A stretch of 64,000 nucleotides of DNA, taken from contig NZ_CAJULN010000001.1 of the NCBI RefSeq assembly GCF_910586915.1, forward strand, positions 248,001 through 312,000. The letters run 5' to 3'. The notes below the pieces were generated by a model. The model made no database searches. It was not told the DNA's origin and was given only the letters and a program-made list of their open reading frames with translations. This stretch comes from an uncultured Bacteroides sp. (lineage in GTDB: Bacteria > Bacteroidota > Bacteroidia > Bacteroidales > Bacteroidaceae). Positions 1 to 8,320 of the stretch are shown here, piece by piece. Position numbers and translations under genes: made by a program. Every line of letters begins with the position of its first letter. Position 1 is the first letter of the stretch.

Positions 1-1
1 G

Positions 2-2044
2 GGCATGACGGTGGTAAATGCTGCCGTCCATTTTGATACCGAGGCGGATTATAAGGTCGAGTTGTTGGATGTGTTATTAAACGGCCTGCCCGTCCCGTTG
101 TCCGAAGAGCGGCACGAAACGGCCGAGACCATTCGGATTCCCTGGAACTTCTCTTCCCTGCAACTGAAAGTCTTGTTGAACAAAGGCGATGTATTCCGCA
201 AAAACTTCTTCCGCTTCAAGATAGAAGGGCTCGACCAGGAATTGGCAAGTTCCAATTCGAACTCATTGGTTATCAACAACCTCCCGATAGGAGAACATAC
301 GATAACCGCTTCCTATTATACCCGCGACGGGGGATGGAGTGCGAAACGTCCCGTTCTGCACATCGTGGTCACTCCGCCGTGGTGGAGAACCGGTTGGTTT
401 TACATCGGATTGTATATCTTGTCGGGAGTTGCCGCCTACAGCATTGCCTATTACTTCTACCGCAAGAAGAAAGCCAAGCAGGAGCGGGAGATTATGCGTC
501 TGAAAAGCAGGATGTACGAAGAGAAGATTAATTTCCTGACAAACATCAGCCATGAGCTTCGTACTCCCCTTACGCTGATTTGCGCACCGTTGAAACGTAT
601 TATCAACCGGGAGACGGACAGGCAGGAGGTGGAAAAACTGCTGGTCCCCATTTATAAGCAGGCGTATCAGATGAAGAGTATCATTGACATGGTGCTCGAC
701 GTAAGGAAGTTGGAAGAGGGAAAAGATATGCTTCATATTCTGCCGCACCGTTTGAATGAGTGGGTACGGTGTGTCGGCGATAAATTTGCCGATGAATATC
801 GCGTGAAGGATATCCGGCTGGAATATGAACTGGATGAGCGCATAGGGCAGGTTCCTTTCGATGAGAACAAGTGTGAGTTTGTTCTTTCCAATTTCCTGAT
901 GAATGCGTTGAAGTTCAGCGAGCCGGGCACCACTACTACGCTGATTACCACGTTGTCGGAAGAGAAAGACCGGGTGCGGATTTCCGTCAGGGATGAAGGG
1001 ATGGGGCTGAACATGGTAGATACAGATTCTCTTTTCTCCAGTTTCTACCAGGGAGCGCACGAGAAAGGCGGAAGCGGCATCGGGCTATCCTACGCAAAGA
1101 GCCTCATCACACACCACAGAGGTAAGGTGGGGGCTTCGAATGCGACGGGAAAAGGGGCGGTGTTTTATTTTGAGCTGCCGTTGTCTGCGGGCACGTCCGG
1201 ACAGCCGGAAGCGGTTCCGGCGGAAACCGCCACAGGCGGCGTGGAAGTGAATGAGCCGGATAAAATTGATTACGACTTCCTCAAAACCTATTCGGTGATG
1301 GTGGTGGAGGACACTCCCGAGCTGCGTAGCTATCTGAAAGAGACGCTGAGCAATTATTTCACCCGTGTGTATGTTGCCAAAGACGGCAAAGAGGGGTTGG
1401 AGCAGATTAAAGACCGGTTGCCCGATATCATTATCAGTGATGTGATGATGCCCCGGATGAATGGTTTCGAACTTTGCCGGGAAGTGAAGACTAATCTGGA
1501 AATCAGCCATATTCCTTTTATCTTGCTGACCGCCTATCATAATTCGCAGAATATGTGCACCGGCTATAAGACCGGAGCCGACGCCTTCCTGCCGAAACCG
1601 TTCGAAGTAGACGGTCTGCTGGCACTGGTTCACAATCAGTTGAGGCAGCGCGAACAGATACGGGCAAGGTATAAGGACGACAAGTTGCTGATGCAGAAAG
1701 AGATGAGTTTCAGCAATGCCGATGAGACCTTCCTGCTGAGACTGAATGCGCTGATTGCGGATAACATGAGCAATCCGGAGTTGGATGTGGCCTTTATGGC
1801 TACCAATATGTGCATCAGCCGTTCCTTGCTGTTCAATAAGGTGAAGGCCATTACGGGTATGGGGATTGTAGACTATGTGAACAAACAGCGCATCGAGCGG
1901 TCGATTGTATTGCTTACCACTACCACCATGAGCATTACCGAAATCTCCGAGATGGTCGGCTTCTCCTCTTTGCGTTATTTCAGTAAGGTGTTCAAGTCTA
2001 TCAAGGGGGAGATTCCTTCCGCTTACCGAAAGCAGGATAAGTAA
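2..2044 (+). CDS. Hybrid two-component system sensor/regulator, C-terminal part
   Basis: HTCS proteins sense oligosaccharide in the periplasm and switch on a neighbouring polysaccharide-utilization locus (PUL). The reading frame is open to the left edge, so the N-terminal signal peptide and most of the beta-propeller sensor lie outside the window. The visible part (about 679 residues) holds the end of the Y_Y_Y domain (residues 1-125), one membrane segment (about 130-152), a HisKA domain with the phospho-acceptor His near residue 183 (motif SHELRTPL), a HATPase domain (N box NFLMNALKFS, G box GGSGIGLS), a receiver domain with Asp near 479 (SDVMMPRMNG), and a C-terminal AraC-type HTH ending GFSSLRYFSKVFK. 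It converges on the minus-strand GH16/SusC/SusD operon and is probably its regulator. The domain call is secure; the target operon is inferred from position. Confidence 0.95.
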   Translation, partial: GMTVVNAAVHFDTEADYKVELLDVLLNGLPVPLSEERHETAETIRIPWNFSSLQLKVLLNKGDVFRKNFFRFKIEGLDQELASSNSNSLVINNLPIGEHTITASYYTRDGGWSAKRPVLHIVVTPPWWRTGWFYIGLYILSGVAAYSIAYYFYRKKKAKQEREIMRLKSRMYEEKINFLTNISHELRTPLTLICAPLKRIINRETDRQEVEKLLVPIYKQAYQMKSIIDMVLDVRKLEEGKDMLHILPHRLNEWVRCVGDKFADEYRVKDIRLEYELDERIGQVPFDENKCEFVLSNFLMNALKFSEPGTTTTLITTLSEEKDRVRISVRDEGMGLNMVDTDSLFSSFYQGAHEKGGSGIGLSYAKSLITHHRGKVGASNATGKGAVFYFELPLSAGTSGQPEAVPAETATGGVEVNEPDKIDYDFLKTYSVMVVEDTPELRSYLKETLSNYFTRVYVAKDGKEGLEQIKDRLPDIIISDVMMPRMNGFELCREVKTNLEISHIPFILLTAYHNSQNMCTGYKTGADAFLPKPFEVDGLLALVHNQLRQREQIRARYKDDKLLMQKEMSFSNADETFLLRLNALIADNMSNPELDVAFMATNMCISRSLLFNKVKAITGMGIVDYVNKQRIERSIVLLTTTTMSITEISEMVGFSSLRYFSKVFKSIKGEIPSAYRKQDK

Positions 2045-2115
2045 ATTGCACGGATGCATTTTCTTTTCCGCCGGTTGCCTGTCGGGACATCATCGGTTGG
2101 GTATGTTTATTGCGT

Positions 2116-2198
2116 CCCACTATAGTTGTCTTTGCGGAACACTATAGTGGTCCGCAAGGGAAACTGTAGTGTTCCGTTCGTTCCACTATAGTGGAACG
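2116..2198. repeat. Array A: four palindromic units, 22-bp period, core ACTATAGT
   Basis: Four copies of the core ACTATAGT (the third reads ACTGTAGT) are centred at 2122.5, 2144.5, 2166.5 and 2188.5, an exact 22-bp step. The second unit extends to a 26-bp palindrome (2132-2157) with one mismatched pair. The fourth is the perfect 20-bp palindrome CGTTCCACTATAGTGGAACG (2179-2198). Arm sequences differ between units while staying self-complementary. The array sits between the converging HTCS and GH16 genes. Function unknown. Confidence 0.85.
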
Positions 2199-2273
2199 AA
2201 AAAACAATGGAAGGAAAAGGGATTCTGATTGGGTAACGGATAAACTTTGACAGGAAGTGAGGCCGACTCGAAA

Positions 2274-2331
2274 CAAAAAGAGGAATGAAAGTCATAGAAG
2301 GTACTTCTACGCTCCCATCCCTCCTCTTTTG
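2274..2331 (-). terminator. Structured terminator after the GH16 operon
   Basis: An outer inverted repeat (AAAAAGAGG at the left, CCTCTTTT at the right) encloses a second small hairpin (TAGAAG/CTTCTA, 2295-2309). Read on the minus strand it ends in a T-rich run, downstream of the GH16 stop at 2366. The long loop makes it an atypical intrinsic terminator, and it could work in both directions. Confidence 0.5.
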
Positions 2332-2365
2332 GAAGTTCCTAAAAACTTGGTTCTTACCTTAAAAC

Positions 2366-3487
2366 CTATTTATCTAATCGGGTTATTTTCACCCAGTCGA
2401 TTTCCATGATGGCAGGCAGGTTGGCATCGTCGATAGGGCCTGCCCACGAGCCTGGTCTGTCTCCTCCCAGTCCCATGTTGAGAATGAGATAGAAGGACGA
2501 GTCTTTGGTAAACGGCCATTGTTTCATTTCTGCTTCATTCTCCAGTTTCAGGTTCGAATAAGAGAAAGTCTCCTGTCCGTTGACGAAGAAGGTCAGCTTG
2601 TCTTCACTCCATTCCACGGCGTAGACATTCCAGTCCTGGTAATTGCAGGTGATTTGTGCGGTATTGGAGGGGTTTTTGATGTTCAAATCATACGTGTAGT
2701 GCGTATGTATCGTGTGATGAATCACCGACTCCTGTTTCACGTGTTCCATGATGTCGATTTCGCCGCAATTCGGCCAGCCGTCGTAGATGTATTTCTTCGG
2801 CATCATCCAGATGGCGGGGAATGCACCGTTCGGCGAACTGGTGATTTTGGCTCTCACTTCTACGCGTCCGAAGGTAAAGTCGAATTTGCCTTGCGTTTCG
2901 ATACCGCCAGCTTTGTATTCATTGCCCACTTTTTCAGCTTTCAGTATCAGTTTGCCATCTTCCACGTAGGCCTGGTCGTAGCTTTCGGACATTTCATCGT
3001 TCCAGTCGGAGCCGGCTTTTCGGCAGAGTACCCATTTGGTCGGGTCGGGATGGCCGTCTACGTCAAAATCGTCCATGAAAAGTACGTCCTTCATGGGGTC
3101 TTCAAACTTGGTCAGCACAATCGTGTAGGTCGTTGTCTGACTGTCTTCGGTGGTGACGGTTACCGTCTGCTCCTGTTTCCAGTTGCCGATAAATTCGGCC
3201 GGGTCGGGCGAAATGGTGGCGCCTTCGGTCATCAGCGTATAGGTTACGCCTGTGATGGCATTGGCGTCTTCAATCGCACCGATTTCCACTCTGCGGGTTG
3301 TCTGGTCTATCTTTCCATGATAATAGGAGGTCGTATTTGCCGACACATTGTTTACTGCTACGGCAAAGGCTGTGAGTGGATGTTTCTTATCCGAAGTGAT
3401 GTAATTAGTCTCATCGTCCGAACAGGTAGCTGTGGAAAATCCAATGATTACCATGTTCAGTATAAGTAATATTTTTCTTTTCATCAT
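2366..3487 (-). CDS. GH16 family endo-glycanase lipoprotein
   Basis: Predicted surface endo-beta-glycoside hydrolase. The N-terminus has a lipoprotein signal with a Cys after STAT (about residue 22). Residues 35-128 form a small beta-sandwich, and a GH16 beta-jelly-roll follows to the end at residue 373. The GH16 catalytic motif ExDxxE is intact: Glu243 (nucleophile), Asp245 and Glu248 (acid/base) in GEIDIMEHV. This is the last gene of the operon, after two BACON lipoproteins and two SusC/SusD pairs. GH16 covers laminarinases, mixed-linkage glucanases, porphyranases and the mucin O-glycan endo-galactosidases. The locus layout recalls B. thetaiotaomicron BT2824 (O-glycanase), which I favour from synteny remembered rather than aligned; a beta-glucanase remains possible. 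Family is secure, substrate is inferred. Confidence 0.93.
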   Translation of the reverse strand: MMKRKILLILNMVIIGFSTATCSDDETNYITSDKKHPLTAFAVAVNNVSANTTSYYHGKIDQTTRRVEIGAIEDANAITGVTYTLMTEGATISPDPAEFIGNWKQEQTVTVTTEDSQTTTYTIVLTKFEDPMKDVLFMDDFDVDGHPDPTKWVLCRKAGSDWNDEMSESYDQAYVEDGKLILKAEKVGNEYKAGGIETQGKFDFTFGRVEVRAKITSSPNGAFPAIWMMPKKYIYDGWPNCGEIDIMEHVKQESVIHHTIHTHYTYDLNIKNPSNTAQITCNYQDWNVYAVEWSEDKLTFFVNGQETFSYSNLKLENEAEMKQWPFTKDSSFYLILNMGLGGDRPGSWAGPIDDANLPAIMEIDWVKITRLDK

Positions 3488-3571
3488 ACTCTTTTCTTTT
3501 TATTGATTTTTGAGTTTGTTAGAAGCGATTGCCCGGTTAGGAGAGTTCGGGCAATCACTATCCTTAGAGAA

Positions 3572-5053
3572 TCAGTCTCCCCATACTAATGGAGCGATGT
3601 ATTCCCATTTAGTCAGTGTGGCACTGCCACCGGAAATGCTCATTGAGAAATTACCGCCATCTTTGGTGTCTGCAAACGGTACTTTATAAGTATCACTTGT
3701 GCCGTTGGCGTCTGTCACACCGTCGCTGGTTGCTTTTCCTATGACTGTGCCGTTGAGAATCCATTCCGAATAAATCCATGACTGGGTCGGATCGGTGGCA
3801 TCGATTGCTTCGCGTATCTCGAATGAGATTACGTTTGGCTTGCTGGTATCTACATCACGGCCGCTATTCTCATTGTATACGTCACCGTTCCACGGTCTTG
3901 TACTTAATTGAGTCCGTTTGCCCAAAATATGGAAGCGAAGTTCTACGTTTCCTCCGTCAAATGCTTTTCCGCTCCAAGAGAAGAAGGTGTTCAGATTTGC
4001 ATCGCCAAGCGGTTCCCAGTAGAAGCTGTAATGGCCCGGCATCAAATTATCCGGTCCGTAGTAAGTACCGCTGATGGCTCTGTTTACTTCGGTAACCACA
4101 GGTCTTTGCGGATTCGCTTGTTTTATTTTGATTGTCTTCACTAATGGAGTAGCTCCTTCGGCAGCTTTGGTGCTCAGTACGATGATTCCGGTGCGGACAG
4201 AAGAGCCTTCGTGTTCGTCTACATTAATTACGACGTCGGCAGAACCGTTGAATGAAGTCTCTTCGAAGTGATACCAGTTGTCGTCTGCTTCGTTTTCTTT
4301 GGATACTTCCCATTCTGCATTCGATTCTACATGGATGGTGAGTTGCTGAGCTTGTTCGTACATAGCAAACCACTTGCCGTTTTCCGGTGTATCCGGTGTC
4401 AGCAATACACCGTTTTGTGTGCATTCTACTTCTTTGGCTATTTTTCCGTGCCGGTCGTAGATGGTTACGATACCGGTACGCTGTTCGCCTGTGTTGGGCG
4501 AAGCAGTGACGGTGATTTCTCCGTTCATTTCGCCCGATGCTCCGGATTGGAGGGAGAGCCAGACATCGCCGTCTGTTACTTTAGCAGTCCATTTCTGGTT
4601 GCTGAGCACGCTGAATGTTTCGCTGTTTCCTTCCTGGTCAATCATATCTACGCCTTCCACATCCAGGTAAGCAGTACCTTTCTGAGTAAGGACGAATCTT
4701 TTTCCTGTCCAATAGTCACTTTTTATGTTGAGCGTGTCTATACGGTCGTCCAATTCGGTGTTTTCTTTGCAGGTGACAGTTACGGTGTAGGTTTCACCTG
4801 CCTCACCCGTACTGGGTGAGACGGTGTACCAATCATATTGGCCGAATACTTCCCATGGGTCAGTCGACTTGACTTGGAAGGAGAACGGTTCCGGATTCTT
4901 CGCTTGAACCAGGTAGGAATCTTCTACTCTGTAGCGCAGGTCTACCCATTTCTCCGCTTCATTATTATCGCAGCCCTGCAAGAAAGAGAATACGGGCAGC
5001 AATGTAGCAAGAGAAAGGCCTGTAATTATTGATTTTCTGATATTTAATCTCAT
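3572..5053 (-). CDS. BACON-repeat surface lipoprotein, likely glycan-binding
   Basis: The signal peptide ends in a lipobox (SFLQGC), so the protein is predicted to be a lipid-anchored surface protein. Three consecutive beta-sandwich repeats (about residues 35-315) show the BACON pattern: W near the start of a strand, 'SPSTGEAGE'-like turns, and repeat ends such as VLTQKG, ECTQNG and IKQANP. A C-terminal domain (about 320-493), rich in aromatic residues, has no family I recognise and may bind ligand. No catalytic motif is visible. In PULs this position (between SusD and enzyme) usually carries a surface glycan-binding protein, and BACON domains often act as spacers or mucin adhesins. It lies 26 bp after the next BACON gene, in one operon. 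Confidence 0.85.
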   Translation of the reverse strand: MRLNIRKSIITGLSLATLLPVFSFLQGCDNNEAEKWVDLRYRVEDSYLVQAKNPEPFSFQVKSTDPWEVFGQYDWYTVSPSTGEAGETYTVTVTCKENTELDDRIDTLNIKSDYWTGKRFVLTQKGTAYLDVEGVDMIDQEGNSETFSVLSNQKWTAKVTDGDVWLSLQSGASGEMNGEITVTASPNTGEQRTGIVTIYDRHGKIAKEVECTQNGVLLTPDTPENGKWFAMYEQAQQLTIHVESNAEWEVSKENEADDNWYHFEETSFNGSADVVINVDEHEGSSVRTGIIVLSTKAAEGATPLVKTIKIKQANPQRPVVTEVNRAISGTYYGPDNLMPGHYSFYWEPLGDANLNTFFSWSGKAFDGGNVELRFHILGKRTQLSTRPWNGDVYNENSGRDVDTSKPNVISFEIREAIDATDPTQSWIYSEWILNGTVIGKATSDGVTDANGTSDTYKVPFADTKDGGNFSMSISGGSATLTKWEYIAPLVWGD

Positions 5054-5079
5054 ACTTTTAAGTTTTTAGGGTTCGGATA

Positions 5080-6549
5080 TTATTCGACAGGCTCCCATGT
5101 GATGGATTTTACAGTGAAATTGGAAGCTTTATTTGTAGTATGCATCCTGAAGTATACAGGTGCTCCCGGTTCGGTTGCATAAGGGTCGGTTATGTTGTTG
5201 TCCAGTATGGCAACCTCAACACCATCAATAATCAGTTTAAGAACTAATGCGTTCGAACCTTCTTCTTTGTTGACAACAAGGAATTCGATTTTCTTCACTA
5301 CATTCGTCTGTTCCGATGTCCAGGTAAATGTTTTCTGAGTCCAGTTTAAGCCTGAACCTCCACAAGTAAAGTTACTTTCTTTATTTGCATAGAAATGTAA
5401 ATGGAGGTTTGTATTTCCTGAGTTGGGCCACATATTAAACTCAATCCAATCTTCTCCGGTTAAATTGATTGATTCGAAATCGAATGTGAGACGTCCTTTT
5501 TTAAATAAATAGTTGGTAACGATTCCACTGCCATATAAAGTCATGTAGCCGGTTTCCTCATCCACAGCATAGTTGTCCGCTCCTCCTTCTTTCCAGAAAG
5601 CAGTACCCTGGTTTACATCGAACGTAATACCGTCAAAGCCGTCAATAACTTCTTTGGTTTTCATAATGATGTGACCCACGCGGTTTACCATCAGGTTATT
5701 AGTCGTTGTTGTCGTTATTTTCAATTCTGTTTCACTCAGTGCCTCAGCTCTCAGCCAACTTTGATATTCCTTAGGAACTTCAACTTTCCATTCTTTGTTT
5801 GCACGAATCAGCACCGTCTTTTCCATATTATTGCCTGTGCCGGGCATACTGATCGTTGTACTTTCGGGATCTTCTTCCAGTTCAATGATTACTCCATTCT
5901 GAGTAACGGTAAAGGTGTATTCTTCAAACTGGGTTTTTACAGTCAGCGTACCTGCTCTCTTGGCACCTGCATTGGCGGGTAATGTCACAGTTACGGTTTC
6001 TGCTATGGCCTCTTCGTTGCCTGTACCCGATGTCTTGTCGATATTGGACAAGAAAGCGGTGGAAGGAATAATTTCCCAGGCCTTGTTGGAGGAAATGGTA
6101 AAGGTGATGCTGCCGCCTTCTGTCGGAACCAGTTCGTCGTAAGGAATCACCACCAAATCCTCTTTCGAAGCCTGCTCGATAGTCACCACCTTGCTTTCTT
6201 CGATTCCTTCCGCTTTGATGGTCAGTTTGGCTGTACGCGTTTTCTTTCCTTCATTGTTCTCCATCGTTACCACAATCTCCGAAACCAACGAACTGGCTGC
6301 ACTCATCGAAGGAGTCGGCTTGCACCATTGCTGGTCGCTTTCGATGGTCCAGGGAGTGTTGGAACTGATGTTGAACACGACATTGCTTGGCGAAGTAGCC
6401 AAAGCGGTGTAAGACTCCAGCGCATCTGTCTGGATATTGAGAGGAGCTTCCGGTTGCGAGTCGATATCGAACTCCTGGCATGATACGAAACTGAATGTGC
6501 ACAATGCAAGAATCAGTTGCATGAATGTGTTGTTATATAACTTTTTCAT
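5080..6549 (-). CDS. BACON-repeat surface lipoprotein with C-terminal sandwich domain
   Basis: The start is taken at the ATG at 6549 (MKKLYNN...). The frame can be extended to a TTG at 6576, but that places extra polar residues ahead of a normal lipoprotein signal (lipobox FSFVSC). After the anchor there are three BACON-like repeats (about residues 30-320) with the repeat ends TIEQAS, TVTQNG and DVNQGT. A C-terminal domain of about 170 residues follows, with many Trp/Tyr/Phe and jelly-roll-like alternation (LTFDFESINL, NTNLHLHFY), resembling a carbohydrate-binding module without a family I can name. The gap to the preceding SusD stop is 31 bp. Its role is inferred from domain type and locus: a surface glycan-binding protein working with the adjacent SusC/SusD. 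Confidence 0.82.
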   Translation of the reverse strand: MKKLYNNTFMQLILALCTFSFVSCQEFDIDSQPEAPLNIQTDALESYTALATSPSNVVFNISSNTPWTIESDQQWCKPTPSMSAASSLVSEIVVTMENNEGKKTRTAKLTIKAEGIEESKVVTIEQASKEDLVVIPYDELVPTEGGSITFTISSNKAWEIIPSTAFLSNIDKTSGTGNEEAIAETVTVTLPANAGAKRAGTLTVKTQFEEYTFTVTQNGVIIELEEDPESTTISMPGTGNNMEKTVLIRANKEWKVEVPKEYQSWLRAEALSETELKITTTTTNNLMVNRVGHIIMKTKEVIDGFDGITFDVNQGTAFWKEGGADNYAVDEETGYMTLYGSGIVTNYLFKKGRLTFDFESINLTGEDWIEFNMWPNSGNTNLHLHFYANKESNFTCGGSGLNWTQKTFTWTSEQTNVVKKIEFLVVNKEEGSNALVLKLIIDGVEVAILDNNITDPYATEPGAPVYFRMHTTNKASNFTVKSITWEPVE

Positions 6550-6580
6550 ATATCTTTTAAATATTGGATTAGACAATTAA

Positions 6581-8308
6581 TTACCATCCTGCATTTTGAG
6601 GATTTAAGTTTGTATTCTTGTATAGTTCGCTTTGCGGAATAGGGTAGAGATACATACAGTCTTTCCACGCACGGGTCTCATACAGATTCCTGTAGAAATT
6701 AAGGGTGCCGTCCGATTGTCTCTCTATCTTTATTCCGTATAGTTCACGCTGGGTCGTATCGGCAATCTTCCATCTCCGCACATCCCAAAAGCGATGGTCC
6801 TCGAAAGCAAATTCCACGCGCCATTCGTTGTAGAGGTGTTCCATGAACTCCTCTTTCCCCATCGAAGGGAGCAACGGCATCTCGGCGTTCTTTCTTACTT
6901 CGTTGATAGCCCACAGAGCAGAGTACGGATATGTTTCGTCCGTGTAATTGACATCGTTGAAGGCGTTGACCATAGACTCTGCATACGTGAGCAGGGTTTC
7001 CGCATAGCGGTAAATAATCCAATGGTGCTTGCTTTTCGATTCTTTGCCCGGTTCGAAGTTGGTGGCTTCCTGAATGTATCTGCGCAGGAAATAACCCGTA
7101 GGCGAACCGCCTTGCGACACGATTCCATCGTCGGCACCCCCTTTGAAGGTTTCGATGGTGTTTTCCTTAAACTCCATTCCATTGGCGAGAATGGTGCGAT
7201 AGAACCGTTTGTCGCGGTTCTCGTAAGGAGCTTGCGGATTGAAAGCCGGGTCTTCGCAAACCCATCCTGTGTTCTCTAAGGTTACTTTATAACCGTTGAC
7301 TGTTTCGAATGCGTCCACAAGGTTTTGTGAGGGGAAATTGCCGTAAGAGATGAGGCTGGAACTCCGCACTCCTTCGGTGAAACGAAGCGGGAAGTTTGCC
7401 AACTCGAAGTTCAGGTTTTCACTGTTGATTCTCATCAGTACAACTTCTTTGGATTCGAGGTTGTTGGCACTCTCTTGGGGGTCGAGAGAGTAAAGCCCTG
7501 TTTGGATGATGTCCAATGCTGCTTTGGCCGACTTTTTCCACAACTCGGTGTCCATAGAAGGATTGTGCAGTTTGCTGGCGGCATACAAAAGTGCTTTTGA
7601 CTTTACTGCCAGGGCAAAGCCTTTCGTCACCCTGCCGATTTCGGCATACGGTTCGGTGGCATAACTTTCGGGCAGGTGATTGTCGGCAGCAGCCTCGTCG
7701 CACTCTTTCACGATGAAGTCGATTACTTCGCCGAACGGCGTCTTGCCGATTGTGTTGGCCTCCTCTTCGGTCAAAACCTGTAAAGGCATGGCGATGTCGC
7801 CGTAACGGCGGGCCAGTTCGAAGAAGTAGTGCGCCCGCAGCACTCTGGCTTCGTAGGGAAAATACGCAAGCTGTTTCATCCAGTTCTTGTATTGCCCGTC
7901 GTGCTCGTAACGAGTGAAGTCTGTCTGTGCAATTTCTGCGATGAAACTGTTGGCGGCGCGTACACCTTGATAAAGATTCCAGGAGTCGTCGTAGGTTTTG
8001 ATGGCCGACCAGTTGCCGTTGTTGGTATATTGGATATCGGCTGCTACCGCCCCGAATTCGCCGTCGTCGCTTGCACAATCGCGCATGGCAAGTTGGTTGC
8101 CTGCGGGGTTGTTGATTCCGAACGAAACATTCTGCGGCATATATGAGTACACGTTTGTAAGCATTGATTTGCTGGTGTTGAAATACTTATATATGTCTTC
8201 TTTCGTCTTCAGGTTGTTTGTCTCGTCAAAGTCGAGATAGTTGCATGAGGCAAAGACCAGCGAAGAAAAAATACTTAAGAGTATGTATTTGGTTCTCATA
8301 ATGTTCAT
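6581..8308 (-). CDS. SusD-family outer-membrane glycan-binding lipoprotein
   Basis: SusD-like lipoproteins cap the SusC channel and hold oligosaccharide at the surface. This one (575 residues) has a lipobox (SLVFASC), the N-terminal SusD_N pattern (NLKTKEDIYKYFNTSKSMLTNVY), a helical TPR-like core, and the usual SusD ending: ELAFEDHRFWDVRRWKI-like text, then YPIPQSE and a terminal NPQNAGW. The in-frame ATG at 8299 is an alternative start, since the two Met codons are 9 bp apart. It overlaps no neighbour and lies 12 bp after the stop of its partner SusC, the typical pair spacing. It is the second of two pairs in the operon. Confidence 0.95.
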   Translation of the reverse strand: MNIMRTKYILLSIFSSLVFASCNYLDFDETNNLKTKEDIYKYFNTSKSMLTNVYSYMPQNVSFGINNPAGNQLAMRDCASDDGEFGAVAADIQYTNNGNWSAIKTYDDSWNLYQGVRAANSFIAEIAQTDFTRYEHDGQYKNWMKQLAYFPYEARVLRAHYFFELARRYGDIAMPLQVLTEEEANTIGKTPFGEVIDFIVKECDEAAADNHLPESYATEPYAEIGRVTKGFALAVKSKALLYAASKLHNPSMDTELWKKSAKAALDIIQTGLYSLDPQESANNLESKEVVLMRINSENLNFELANFPLRFTEGVRSSSLISYGNFPSQNLVDAFETVNGYKVTLENTGWVCEDPAFNPQAPYENRDKRFYRTILANGMEFKENTIETFKGGADDGIVSQGGSPTGYFLRRYIQEATNFEPGKESKSKHHWIIYRYAETLLTYAESMVNAFNDVNYTDETYPYSALWAINEVRKNAEMPLLPSMGKEEFMEHLYNEWRVEFAFEDHRFWDVRRWKIADTTQRELYGIKIERQSDGTLNFYRNLYETRAWKDCMYLYPIPQSELYKNTNLNPQNAGW

Positions 8309-8320
8309 TGTTACTTTGCA

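Noticed and set aside
1085..2059. Long minus-strand reading frame (324 codons)
   Set aside because: Antisense to the receiver/AraC part of the HTCS; its translation is rich in His/Gln/Ile with no domain, typical of a shadow frame.
2519..3469. Long plus-strand reading frame (316 codons)
   Set aside because: Fully antisense to the GH16 gene, which has intact catalytic residues; no recognisable protein.
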